22,160 nt of DNA. Origin: Thiomargarita sp. (GTDB taxonomy: Bacteria; Pseudomonadota; Gammaproteobacteria; Beggiatoales; Beggiatoaceae). Shown here in pieces: positions 1-7,523 of this stretch; positions within the stretch are counted from its first letter, which is position 1; each line of letters begins with the position of its first letter. The stretch is taken from positions 1-22,160 of the forward strand of contig DYNO01000005.1 of NCBI GenBank assembly GCA_020721025.1, in the 5' to 3' direction. The translations under genes and the position numbers were made by a program. The notes under the pieces are model-generated. The model saw nothing but the letters and a program-made list of their open reading frames with translations, ran no database searches and had not been told where the DNA came from.

Positions 1-124
1 TTTTTAGCATAAACTTCGGTTTTAAAGATGTCAAAGATGTCAAACCGGTTCTATACTTTAACTCAGTTATCCAAAAATAACCACTCACAGTTTGTTATAC
101 CAACTTACCGAAAACGAGCGATTT

Positions 125-499
125 ATGGAACTTTGTACGAAAGTGGGCGTGATACGAACATGGAAAGGTTTAACTCAGGAAGAAATGGCGGCAAAATTAG
201 GCATGTCACCAACGGGTTATGCCAAAATTGAACGCGGCGAAACTAAATTACAAATTCATCGGTTAGAAAAAATAGCGGAAATATTGGAAATGGAACTGAA
301 AGATTTGGTTAGTTTTGATGAAAAAATGATATTTAAAGGTTCATTTCATGGTAAAAATGTTCAATGTCAATATTATATAAGCTCGGCTGTTGAATTAACT
401 CAGGAATTGGAAAACATGCGAGTAAAACTTGAAGCAAAAGATAAAGAAAACCAATTGTTGCAAGAACAAGTCGTTCAGTTAAAAAAATCATTGACTTGA
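125..499 (+). CDS. XRE-family HTH regulator with C-terminal coiled coil
   Basis: A 124-residue protein with a helix-turn-helix of the Cro/C1 (XRE) type over roughly residues 1-60. The diagnostic stretch is GLTQEEMAAKLGMSPTGYAK, followed by IERGET and a helix that packs on the HTH. The last 35 or so residues (QELENMRVKLEAKDKENQ and on) form a heptad-patterned coiled coil, likely for dimerisation. It should bind DNA as a transcriptional regulator; its target cannot be read from the sequence. I chose the ATG at 125; an in-frame TTG at 92 would add 11 residues, including part of helix 1, and neither start has a strong ribosome binding site. The next gene begins 200 bp on, in the same direction, with nothing recognisable between them. 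XRE proteins of this size often serve as antitoxins, but no toxin partner lies beside it here. Confidence 0.8.
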   Translation: MELCTKVGVIRTWKGLTQEEMAAKLGMSPTGYAKIERGETKLQIHRLEKIAEILEMELKDLVSFDEKMIFKGSFHGKNVQCQYYISSAVELTQELENMRVKLEAKDKENQLLQEQVVQLKKSLT

Positions 500-700
500 T
501 GGAATCCAAACAACATCAAAATAAATAGTTTTGCGTGTTATCAAAATGTTGTGAAATAAATTTCAAAAGTGGCTAATTTTTCTCTAAATACTTGGCAATA
601 TTTTTCTCTTCCCATGTGCAGGCATCAAAACCATTGGCTTACTCTAATCTTCCTTATTCCCAAACCTGTCCGAAGTATTGCTTAGATATATCGTTTAATT

Positions 701-1648
701 ATGAATCCAAATAAGAAGTTACATTTAATTGAAACGGCAATCAAAGCAGCAGAAGAATTTGAGCAACAGGGAAATATTCAAGAATCTGTGGATGAATATT
801 TGCACGCCGCTGAATCACTCAAGACTCCCAAAGGGAATGAAGCTGATGTAGCCAATACGCTGGGTGAACAACATCCATTAGCAAAAACTATCAGTGACAA
901 TTATTTTAAATTGCAGAATGAAGTTGCAGAGTTACAACAGGAATTAATAGCAGCGGAAAAATTCAAATTTTTGGGACAAATCATGACCCAAGTCGCCCAT
1001 AATATCAACAATCCATTACAAATTATTCATGGCAATGTCACTGGCGCGCTCGACGACTTGAATGAAGGACTTTTCAATGCAGAAACTGAATTACGTCCGT
1101 TGTTAGAAAATTTAAAGCAACAAACCGATAGAATTAGCAATCTTATTCAAGATTTCCGTAAGTTAGCGCAAGGAGATCGCAAAAAATTAGAAACGGTCAA
1201 TTTAAATGAACTCGCAGAACAAGCGGCTGAACGTCTCCATGATCAATTTTTAATTCATAAAATTCAATTGGTTATAGAACCCATGCAACCCGCGCCATTG
1301 GCACACAGTAACGCGCTAGTCGTCACCGAGGCGATTATAAATTTACTTTCTAATGCCAAAGATGCACTGACCGGTCAGAAAGCTGCAAAAGTGACACTTT
1401 CCACTTGGGAAGATGCGCAAAATGTTGGAATTAAAGTAGAAGATAACGGCAAAGGTATTCACCCTGAGCAACAATCGCAACTTTTTCACACGCTCTATCC
1501 GAGTCAAAAAACCGTTGGTTGGGGATTGGGATTATACACTTCCCACCACACGTTAAAGAGTCTTGGCGGGAAAATCGTCTATACTTCTCAAAATCAAGGG
1601 GGCGCGTGCTTCACTATCATACTCAAGAAGGCAAGCAATCATGTATAA
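701..1648 (+). CDS. Soluble sensor histidine kinase
   Basis: A 315-residue histidine kinase with no membrane segment, so it is probably cytoplasmic. The H-box lies at residues 97-106 (QVAHNINNPL) with His100 the expected autophosphorylation site. The N-box is NLLSNAKDAL. The ATP-binding G boxes are DNGKGI and GWGLGLY, the latter followed by the usual C-terminal sheet (GGACFTIIL). Residues 8-40 (AIKAAEEF...GNIQESVDEYLHAAESL) look like a helical hairpin of the MIT or TPR type, followed by a coiled coil to residue 90; this is the likely input or dimerisation part. The gene overlaps the downstream response regulator by 8 nt, so the two are almost certainly co-translated partners. The signal is unknown. 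The family is secure; the MIT-like reading of the N-terminus is an inference from pattern only. Confidence 0.9.
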   Translation: MNPNKKLHLIETAIKAAEEFEQQGNIQESVDEYLHAAESLKTPKGNEADVANTLGEQHPLAKTISDNYFKLQNEVAELQQELIAAEKFKFLGQIMTQVAHNINNPLQIIHGNVTGALDDLNEGLFNAETELRPLLENLKQQTDRISNLIQDFRKLAQGDRKKLETVNLNELAEQAAERLHDQFLIHKIQLVIEPMQPAPLAHSNALVVTEAIINLLSNAKDALTGQKAAKVTLSTWEDAQNVGIKVEDNGKGIHPEQQSQLFHTLYPSQKTVGWGLGLYTSHHTLKSLGGKIVYTSQNQGGACFTIILKKASNHV

Positions 1649-2060
1649 ATATAAGCTGTTAGTCATTGATGATGAACAAGAAATTCTTACTTCTTTTCAA
1701 AATTACTTCGGTAAACGTCAGTTTGAGGTCGAAACGGCAAATAATGGTACGGAAGGGCTAAATAAACTGCTCACAGGCAAATTTGATGCAGCAATTGTCG
1801 ATCTGCGAATGCCTGACATGGATGGAATACAAATCATTGAACAAGCAAGATATCATAGAATACCGACCTCATTTATCGTGCTCACTGGGCATGGTAAATT
1901 TGAAGATGCAATTACAGCGATTAATACAGATGTGCAAGGTTGGTTTAGTAAACCTGTTGATATGGCTCGTATTTATCAACGCACTTTAGATTTATGTCGC
2001 GGTTACTATGAGGCTGTGCAAGAAGTCATCAGAATCGCAGAGAGTCAAGATCATGGATAA
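1641..2060 (+). CDS. Single-domain response regulator (receiver)
   Basis: A 139-residue receiver domain with all the expected residues: acidic pair Asp10-Asp11, phospho-acceptor Asp54 (IVDLRMPDMDG), Thr82 (VLTGHG) and Lys104 (WFSKP). A short helical tail of about 25 residues follows, with no DNA-binding or enzymatic output domain. It therefore probably acts through protein contacts or as a phosphorelay intermediate. The start at 1641 lies inside the end of the histidine kinase gene (kinase stop at 1646-1648), and the tail overlaps the start of the next gene at 2053. This chain of overlaps suggests one transcript from 701 to at least 2060. A longer open frame begins upstream at 1563 but would read through the conserved kinase C-terminus, so the overlap start is preferred. 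Confidence 0.92.
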   Translation: MYKYKLLVIDDEQEILTSFQNYFGKRQFEVETANNGTEGLNKLLTGKFDAAIVDLRMPDMDGIQIIEQARYHRIPTSFIVLTGHGKFEDAITAINTDVQGWFSKPVDMARIYQRTLDLCRGYYEAVQEVIRIAESQDHG

Positions 2061-2640
2061 TTCTTCAATGCGTTACTATTTCGATAGCAGTGCGTTGCTT
2101 AAAACCACCGAACTGATGACTTTCAAACAACAACAGTTGCCTCCAGAACCAAGACGCGAACAATTTACTCAGGATTATCAGCAAGTTAAAGTAACCGTTT
2201 TATTAGAGTTTAAACCGCGTGTGGCAGAGCCTGAAATGGGCATTGAATCAGTGAACGAAATTGTGAAAACATACCCATAACATCTGTATCTTTCTCAAAT
2301 GACCACACTGGAATGTTACGATGTGTTTCGACAAGCCTATCGTGCCAAAAAACTCGGTATTGCGGCGGATATGATGAAGTTGAACTTTAGAAAAATAATT
2401 GAGCGATTTCAACTGGATATTCAACAATTCCATATTCTTGATTTGGATGAGCTTATCTTAGGTTCTGCTCATAAGATTTTACTTGATCATGCAGGAGAAT
2501 ATAAAATTGGTTCAAACGATGCGATTCACTTGGCATTTGTTCTTGCACAACAACCACAAATGACGATGGTTACGTTTGATCGAGCGATGAAAAATGTCTG
2601 TAATAACTTATCTATTCCCGTTTGTTTTCCTGTTGAATGA
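2053..2640 (+). pseudogene. PIN-domain toxin gene interrupted by an in-frame TAA
   Basis: Two pieces in one reading frame together make a PIN (VapC-like) ribonuclease. The first, from the ATG at 2053 (or 2068), starts MRYYFDSSALLK, the classic PIN N-terminus with the first catalytic Asp. The second resumes after a TAA at 2278-2280 with LYLSQMTTLECYDV (second acidic residue Glu87 in the joined frame), SNDAIHLAFVLAQ (Asp156) and VTFDRAM (Asp176). All four active-site acids are kept. Between residues 12 and about 57 there is an extra segment of some 43 residues (from TTELMTFKQQQLPPEP to FKPRVAEP) that PIN proteins normally lack before the EMGIESVNEIV helix. The joined length, 195 residues including the stop, exceeds the usual 130-145. 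The first piece (2053-2280) or the second (ATG 2299) could be made separately, but neither is a whole domain. No cognate antitoxin is evident. A sequencing error is possible. Confidence 0.65.
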
Positions 2641-2792
2641 AAATCTCAAATCATGGTTATTGTTGAACTTGATTAAACTGGACTGTTTCTGTGCATGGGA
2701 ATGATTATCGTAACTTATTGTTTTAGCAATCACTATTTTCGTCAATGCGTAACTCTTTAAAGTCTCAAAAAATGCCAGTCTCGGAGGACAAA

Positions 2793-3701
2793 ATGTCTCA
2801 TCTCATCAGAACACTCCTATTGTTGTTATTTTCATGCGTGCTCGTCAGTTGCGATAAGGCGGAAGAGCAATATCAGCCGCAGTTTGGCAGTCAACCCGTT
2901 GCTCAAAAACCAGAATATATTTTCGGCGTGCACCCGCTCCACAATCCACAACAATTGCAAACAGTTTATGTGCCCCTGATTGATTTTCTGAATGCACATA
3001 TCTCAGAAGTCACTTTTCGCTTGGAGGCTTCACGTAACTACGCGGCGTATGAAGAAAAATTATATGCCGGTAAATTCCAATTCGCGCTCCCCAATCCTTA
3101 TCAAACCATTCTAGCGGAAGATAAAGGTTATAAAATTTTCGGCAAGATGGGCGATGATGAAAATTTTCGTGGCATTATCTTGGTGCGTAAAGACAGCGGT
3201 ATCAATCAAGTCACGGATTTAAAAGGTAAAAAAATCAGTTATCCCGCACCTACTGCCCTTGCCGCCACTATGTTACCGCAACATTTTATCCATACGCATG
3301 GAGTGGATGTCAACAAGGAGACGGAAAGTGTTTATGTTGGGTCTCAAGAATCTTCGATCATGAATGTTTATTTGAAACAAGTCGCCGCGGGGGCTACGTG
3401 GGTCTTGCCTTGGCAAATTTTTTTAAAAGAACGTGCTGATGTCGCCAACGAATTAGAAGTAAAATGGCAGACTTCGACCTTGCCAAACAATGGCTTGGTC
3501 GTGCACACCAGCGTTCCCCAATCAATTACGGATAAAGTCTCGCGTGTGCTTTTCGAGTTACACACCCATGCGGAAGGTCAGGCAATTTTGGCGCGGATAT
3601 CCCTATCAAAGTTTGAAAAAGCCGACGAACAAACCTACCAAGTCACGCGGGATTTTATCCAAACTTTCATTACAACCATTAGACCCCTCACAAATCCATA
3701 G
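2793..3701 (+). CDS. PhnD-like periplasmic binding lipoprotein, probable sensor subunit
   Basis: A 302-residue lipoprotein of the phosphate/phosphonate-type binding family (PhnD-like). The start at 2793 is set by a GGAGG ribosome binding site at 2783-2787 and gives a clean lipoprotein signal (residues 1-19, lipobox LVSC, Cys20). An ATG at 2745 in the same frame would spoil this. Mature-domain marks include FGVHPLHNPQQLQTVYVPLI, LYAGKFQFALPNPYQTILA and VTDLKGKKISYPAPTALAA, all typical of the two-lobed PhnD fold. No ABC permease or ATPase is nearby. Instead a membrane hybrid kinase starts 2 nt after the stop, so the protein more likely senses a ligand for that kinase than feeds a transporter. 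The ligand is unknown and need not contain phosphorus. Confidence 0.88.
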   Translation: MSHLIRTLLLLLFSCVLVSCDKAEEQYQPQFGSQPVAQKPEYIFGVHPLHNPQQLQTVYVPLIDFLNAHISEVTFRLEASRNYAAYEEKLYAGKFQFALPNPYQTILAEDKGYKIFGKMGDDENFRGIILVRKDSGINQVTDLKGKKISYPAPTALAATMLPQHFIHTHGVDVNKETESVYVGSQESSIMNVYLKQVAAGATWVLPWQIFLKERADVANELEVKWQTSTLPNNGLVVHTSVPQSITDKVSRVLFELHTHAEGQAILARISLSKFEKADEQTYQVTRDFIQTFITTIRPLTNP

Positions 3702-3703
3702 AA

Positions 3704-5398
3704 ATGCCGCATCTACTTGATTCTGAACAGCTATTCATCGTTAAAAAATATTGTCTATCATGTTTCTCCAAACTGAAGCAAGTTATCCAATATTACACGC
3801 CATTCAGATGGCTCTATCATAACCTTCGTCATTATTGGTATAAATCCATTCGGCGACAATTAATCGTGGGTATTGCCTTGGTTCATGCGGTGCTCATGAC
3901 AATTTTCGTCGTTGATTTGACTGAAAGACAACGCCACTTTCTGCAACAAGAATCTGTGCAACGTTCTCAAGCCATTGCGGAAATGTTGGCGGCAAATAGT
4001 AGTTCGTGGGTATTAGCCAGTGATGTCGTGGGTTTAACCGAAATTCTCAGTCATCAGATGCGTTATCCGGGGTTGGAATATGCCTTGGTGACTTCGATGA
4101 GCGGACAGGTGTTAGCCCATACAAATTCACAGTTCATCGGACGCTATCTCACGGATGAATCAAGCGAAAAATTGTTTGTTGAAACAGGAACCTCGCCTGA
4201 AACTCTGTTACTCTTTCAAAATAAACATTATTTAGATGTTGCCGCGCCCATTCTTGCTTCGGGAAGACTGATTGGCTGGGTTAAAGTTGGCGTATCGTTA
4301 GCCGGAGTGACGCAAAATTTACAAATTGTCACTCGTAATGGTTTGATTTACATGATATTAGCAATCCTGATTGGAATTTTTTTCGCAATTGTCATGGCAA
4401 ACAGCCTAACCACCGGTTTGAAACATTTACTGTTGGCAATTGAGCGGGTCAAATTGGGGGAGCGGGAAGTACGCGCTGACGAAACTCGGTTAGACGAAAT
4501 TGGCTATTTGGCTAAAGGTTTTAATGCCATGATTTACGCCGTCAAAGAGTCTGACGAAAAAATGAAGGAAGCAAAACAAGTTGCAGAAGCCGCCAACGTT
4601 GCGAAAAGTCAATTTATTGCTAATATGAGCCATGAGTTACGCACGCCCTTGAATGCTATCATCGGTTACAGTGAAATGCTACAAGAGGAATACGATGTTT
4701 TAAACCCTGAGGAGGTGTTGTCTGATTTGGGGAAAATTAACACCGCAGGCAAACATTTATTAAATCTTATCAATGATGTACTTGACTTATCTAAGATTGA
4801 AGCGGGAAAAATGGAAATTTTCAACGAAACCTTTGATATTCTCAAAATGGTGCGTAATGTGGTTTCCACTATTGAAGTCTTGGTCAAGCAACATCATAAT
4901 CGACTTGAATTTTATCACGACATTAAAGCTGAACTGATGTATGGGGATTTAACGAAAATTCGTCAAGTGTTGCTCAATTTACTCAGTAATGCGTCGAAAT
5001 TCACCGAAAATGGAACGGTGCGATTAACCGTGACCACGCTGGAACAAGACGGGATAATGTGGATTAATTTCGTGATTAGTGACAATGGTATCGGCATTCC
5101 TCCAGACAAACAACAATTTTTATTTCAAGCATTTAGACAAGTTGACGGCTCGACCACTCGTAAATATGGCGGTACCGGGCTGGGCTTGGTTATCAGTAAA
5201 CGTTTTGTTGAAATGATGGGCGGCACGATTACCTTGCAAAGTACGCCGGGTCAAGGGACGGCATTCACGGTGACATTACCTACGAAAATTGCCATTCCCC
5301 AGCCACAAGAAGAATTACCCATCACAAAAGTTCGTCCCGCGGCTACTCCAGAAAAATGTCCAATGGTCTTGGTGATCGATGATGATGCGAACACATAG
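3704..5398 (+). CDS. Membrane histidine kinase, N-terminal part of a broken hybrid kinase
   Basis: A 564-residue piece of a hybrid sensor kinase. A basic N-terminus leads to TM1 (about 52-71), a periplasmic sensor region of about 140 residues, TM2 (about 212-234) and a HAMP segment (235-287). HisKA follows with His310 in NMSHELRTPLNA, then the ATPase domain: N-box NLLSNASKF (Asn429), DNGIGIPP, and GGTGLGLVISKRFVEMMGG. The frame then enters a receiver domain (VLVIDDDANT) and hits TAG at 5396-5398. The same frame continues after the stop with ELLGRYIGKLGY, so the stop cuts a receiver rather than ending a natural kinase. The gene starts 2 nt after the PhnD-like lipoprotein gene and surely shares its transcript. 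The kinase core is complete and could still work, but its receivers are detached. Confidence 0.88.
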   Translation: MPHLLDSEQLFIVKKYCLSCFSKLKQVIQYYTPFRWLYHNLRHYWYKSIRRQLIVGIALVHAVLMTIFVVDLTERQRHFLQQESVQRSQAIAEMLAANSSSWVLASDVVGLTEILSHQMRYPGLEYALVTSMSGQVLAHTNSQFIGRYLTDESSEKLFVETGTSPETLLLFQNKHYLDVAAPILASGRLIGWVKVGVSLAGVTQNLQIVTRNGLIYMILAILIGIFFAIVMANSLTTGLKHLLLAIERVKLGEREVRADETRLDEIGYLAKGFNAMIYAVKESDEKMKEAKQVAEAANVAKSQFIANMSHELRTPLNAIIGYSEMLQEEYDVLNPEEVLSDLGKINTAGKHLLNLINDVLDLSKIEAGKMEIFNETFDILKMVRNVVSTIEVLVKQHHNRLEFYHDIKAELMYGDLTKIRQVLLNLLSNASKFTENGTVRLTVTTLEQDGIMWINFVISDNGIGIPPDKQQFLFQAFRQVDGSTTRKYGGTGLGLVISKRFVEMMGGTITLQSTPGQGTAFTVTLPTKIAIPQPQEELPITKVRPAATPEKCPMVLVIDDDANT

Positions 5399-5540
5399 GA
5401 ATTATTGGGTCGATATATTGGCAAGTTGGGATATCGAGTAGTGGTCGCAAATAGCGGAATCAAGGGATTAGAATTAGCTCAACAGATTCAACCAGATGTC
5501 ATTACTTTAGACGTGATGATGCCGGGCATGGACGGTGTTG
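5396..5540 (+). pseudogene. First half of receiver 1 of the hybrid kinase, with nonsense codon and frameshift
   Basis: This stretch joins the kinase to its receivers. After the TAG (5396-5398) the kinase frame encodes ELLGRYIGKLGYRVVVANSG and then PDVITLDVMMPGMDG, the phospho-acceptor loop of receiver 1. At about 5534 the coding frame changes: the kinase frame runs into nonsense, while a second frame picks up VLTELKKNPQLQHIPVIML, the natural continuation of the receiver. A residue or two expected between MDG and VLTEL is missing, consistent with a small deletion of about 8 bases. One base change (for example CAG to TAG) would explain the stop. Either real gene decay or two sequencing errors would give this picture. 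Confidence 0.75.
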
Positions 5541-6098
5541 ACCGAACTGAAAAAAAATCCACAATTACAACATATCCCCGTCATCATGTTATCAATGGTT
5601 GCAGATCAGGAATTAGGATATGCCCTAGGGTCAGCGGATTATTTACTCAAACCCATTGAACAGGCTCAAATATTAAGAGCATTGCAGAAATATTGCCCCA
5701 TGAAGCAAGATAACTATGTGATTATGATTGTGGAAGACGATCCCATGACTTGTGATTTGAACCGGGACATGTTGCAGCGGCATGGGTGGCAAGTGATTTT
5801 GGCGAACAATGGTAAAACGGCTTTAGCCTTGGCAGAAAAACAACCGCCAGACTTGATTTTACTGGATTTAATAATGCCAGAAATGGACGGTTTTGAATTT
5901 GTGACCCGGTTGCGCCGCCATCAAACGCTTAAAACCATTCCTGTTATTGTGTTAACTGCCAAAGATATGACCCAAGCAGATCGCACCTATTTAACCGACA
6001 GCGTGAATGCAATTTTTCAAAAAGGTTCGTATGATCGGGATGATCTATCAACCCAACTACAAGAGTTATTGATGATTACTCATCGGCAATATCCTTGA
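5535..6098 (+). CDS. C-terminal receiver domains of the broken hybrid kinase
   Basis: An open frame of 187 residues carrying the second half of receiver 1 (VIMLSMVADQE, DYLLKPIEQ with the conserved Lys-Pro) and then a complete receiver 2. Receiver 2 runs from VIMIVEDDPMTCDLNRDMLQ through the phospho-acceptor loop LLDLIMPEMDGFEF to VIVLTAKDM and a Lys in IFQKGS. Codon 1 at 5535 is GTG, but it probably just continues the upstream receiver. If translated alone, the ATG at 5701 (MKQDNYVIMIVEDD) would give receiver 2 by itself. In the ancestral gene (3704-6098) the product was a kinase with two tandem receivers and no Hpt domain. No output domain follows; the regulator it phosphorylates is not in the window. 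Confidence 0.75.
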   Translation: MLTELKKNPQLQHIPVIMLSMVADQELGYALGSADYLLKPIEQAQILRALQKYCPMKQDNYVIMIVEDDPMTCDLNRDMLQRHGWQVILANNGKTALALAEKQPPDLILLDLIMPEMDGFEFVTRLRRHQTLKTIPVIVLTAKDMTQADRTYLTDSVNAIFQKGSYDRDDLSTQLQELLMITHRQYP

Positions 6099-6124
6099 TT
6101 CTGCAATAAAATCAACCTATTGTA

Positions 6125-6200
6125 GGAGTTACGCAGTTCAAAATATAACTTCGATTGAATCAATTCGCATCTTTGGAGTACGAATTTAAACTTGTACTCC
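6125..6200 (+). repeat. MITE-like element, 76-bp copy
   Basis: The left end reads GGAGTTACGCAGTTCAAA and the right end, reversed, reads GGAGTACAAGTTTAAATTC. These match the two ends of the 99-bp element at 20842-20940. The right end is itself part of a near-perfect 26-bp palindrome (6175-6200, GGAGTAC...GTACTCC). The copy lies between the broken hybrid kinase and the GspM-like gene. It has no coding capacity and would have to be moved in trans, if it moves at all. No clear target duplication is seen. Confidence 0.55.
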
Positions 6201-6242
6201 CTTAAACTTCATCGAGACTAACCGTTGCAACCAACATTCGCT

Positions 6243-6803
6243 ATGGCAAACTATCAGAATCTTATCAAAGAATTACGCAATAATGCCCGATTACGCATTG
6301 GATTGGGTATGATTGCCATGATTCTCGCCAGTTATATTTTTTTACTCTTGGATGAATATCGCCAAAAGTTACAAACCGAACATCAGACCTTGGTGAAACG
6401 TTTGGCACAATTGGAAGGGGTGACGCAACAAACTCAGTGGAATCAACGAGCTACTGACACTCGCGGCTTATTGGTGCAATTGGAAGACAAATTATGGCGA
6501 GCCAATAGCAAGGGTTTAGCCCAAGCCAATTTGCAAGCATGGTTGGACAGTCAGATCAAGGCGGCAGCAATTACCGAAACTCGGTTGACGATGGAATCTA
6601 CTGTAGATTCAACCAAGTACGACAATTTGTGGCAAGTCAGCGCGCAAATTAACGGCAATTTTACCGCCACCAGTTTAGACTCCTTGTTACTCGCGTTTAC
6701 CAAAAATCCTCAATGGGTTATCGTGGATCGACTGGAAATTTACCGCACCAAACCGGCAAAATTTCTCCTTGTAGTTACCGCATTTTTTCAAGCACATGTT
6801 TAA
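6243..6803 (+). CDS. GspM/PilO-like inner-membrane protein of type II secretion type
   Basis: A 186-residue bitopic protein: a short cytoplasmic N-terminus, one membrane helix (about 19-40, LGMIAMILASYIFLLL), a coiled-coil stretch (about 41-75) and a C-terminal alpha/beta region (about 95-186) of ferredoxin-like look (LWQVSAQINGNFTATSLDSL, WVIVDRLEIYR). This is the architecture of GspM and its relative PilO, which sit in the inner-membrane platform of type II secretion or type IV pili. The sequence signal is weak and the call rests on architecture plus the neighbour, a GspC-like gene 3 nt downstream. ATG 6243 was chosen; an in-frame TTG at 6225 would add six residues. No other secretion genes are in the window. 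Confidence 0.6.
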   Translation: MANYQNLIKELRNNARLRIGLGMIAMILASYIFLLLDEYRQKLQTEHQTLVKRLAQLEGVTQQTQWNQRATDTRGLLVQLEDKLWRANSKGLAQANLQAWLDSQIKAAAITETRLTMESTVDSTKYDNLWQVSAQINGNFTATSLDSLLLAFTKNPQWVIVDRLEIYRTKPAKFLLVVTAFFQAHV

Positions 6804-6806
6804 CTT

Positions 6807-7325
6807 ATGAAACTGATTCCTTCTACCACGTCGCAAATGGCATTGCTGCTCATCGGATTTACTGGGCTCAGCAGTGCGATCATGGTCTGGCTCATTCCCG
6901 CGCCCCAAGTGAAAATTATCGCCGAATCTCAAGATGTTACATGGCATTTGCCCACATTGCCCGCCACCAATCCACAAGCCGCTTTCGACAAAATGCGCCA
7001 ATTGGTTGCATGGGGCAAGGAAGCTGAATTGGGTGATGGAGTAACTACTGTAAATTCAACCAGTTCAATAGAACAGCCCAACAAAGTTACGCCAATCACT
7101 TGGAAATTAGTCGGGACTGCGACCAAGGGGCAACAACGGTTTATGTTATCTATTGATTCAGTGGATAAGGAAAGTAAAGTCAAGCGTTATCAAGAAGCTG
7201 CGACGCTACCCGATGGCACGGTTATCATGGGAGTGGAAGGGGATCGCATCCGAATTCGCGATAAACAAGATGAATACAAGGTGTTACAATTGTATCAACC
7301 GCCGCCAACCACTGAAAAAAAGTAG
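6807..7325 (+). CDS. GspC-like type II secretion protein
   Basis: A 172-residue protein with an N-terminal membrane anchor (about 10-30, MALLLIGFTGLSSAIMVWLI) and a linker. A C-terminal homology-region-type domain follows (ITWKLVGTATKGQQRFMLSI, then ATLPDGTVIMGVEGDRIRI and YKVLQLY). That pattern of a short beta domain reading 'variant stored, bypassed by a displayed value' is typical of GspC/PulC, which links the inner-membrane platform to the GspD secretin. There is no PDZ domain, as in shorter GspC proteins. It starts 3 nt after the GspM-like gene, so the two are co-transcribed. A secretin gene would be expected near, but a truncated ATPase gene follows. GspC-like is likely; a pilus-assembly PilP-type protein is the main alternative. 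Confidence 0.62.
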   Translation: MKLIPSTTSQMALLLIGFTGLSSAIMVWLIPAPQVKIIAESQDVTWHLPTLPATNPQAAFDKMRQLVAWGKEAELGDGVTTVNSTSSIEQPNKVTPITWKLVGTATKGQQRFMLSIDSVDKESKVKRYQEAATLPDGTVIMGVEGDRIRIRDKQDEYKVLQLYQPPPTTEKK

Positions 7326-7358
7326 TTCAAGAGCCATCCAATTTTAGGAAAATACCCA

Positions 7359-7523
7359 ATGCGTACTCAAGTTGAACAAATCAAAGTTAAAAATTTCAAG
7401 TTATACAAAAATTTACATCTCGATGATTTACAACAACTGAATGTTTTTCTGGGTGCGAATGGCTCAGGAAAAACAACTTTTTTCAAAATTTTCAGCTTTC
7501 TGTTGAAAACCTCTTTGGTCTGA
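7359..7523 (+). pseudogene. N-terminal fragment of an AAA ATPase (SMC/RecF-like)
   Basis: A 54-codon open frame from ATG 7359, preceded by a TAGGAA site at 7345-7350. It starts QIKVKNFKLYKNLHLDDLQQ and holds a perfect Walker A motif, GANGSGKTT, at residues 32-40. This is the start of the AAA_15/AAA_21 class of predicted ATPases, which run to 350-450 residues. Here the frame ends at TGA 7521-7523, which is itself part of the dispersed inverted repeat starting at 7518. No Walker B, signature or rest of the ATPase follows before the next gene. The gene was evidently cut at the repeat boundary; only the 5' end remains and it is not expected to work. Full-length relatives are often in phage-defence or mobile-gene contexts. 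Confidence 0.7.

Noticed and set aside
24..41. 9-bp tandem duplication AAAGATGTC near the window start
   Set aside because: Only two copies of a short AT-rich word; too short to distinguish from chance or to assign a function.
28..231. Open frame of 67 codons overlapping the XRE regulator gene
   Set aside because: It lies in another frame of a gene with clear HTH homology and has no family marks of its own.
2278..2280. Recoding of the in-frame stop in the PIN gene (and TAG at 5396) as an amino acid
   Set aside because: No selenocysteine-type stem-loop or pyrrolysine machinery is visible, the two stops differ (TAA and TAG), and the kinase also has a frameshift, so decay or sequencing error is the simpler reading.
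2793..3701. The PhnD-like gene as part of a phosphonate ABC importer
   Set aside because: No permease or ATPase gene is near, and the next gene 2 nt on is a sensor kinase, which points to signalling instead.
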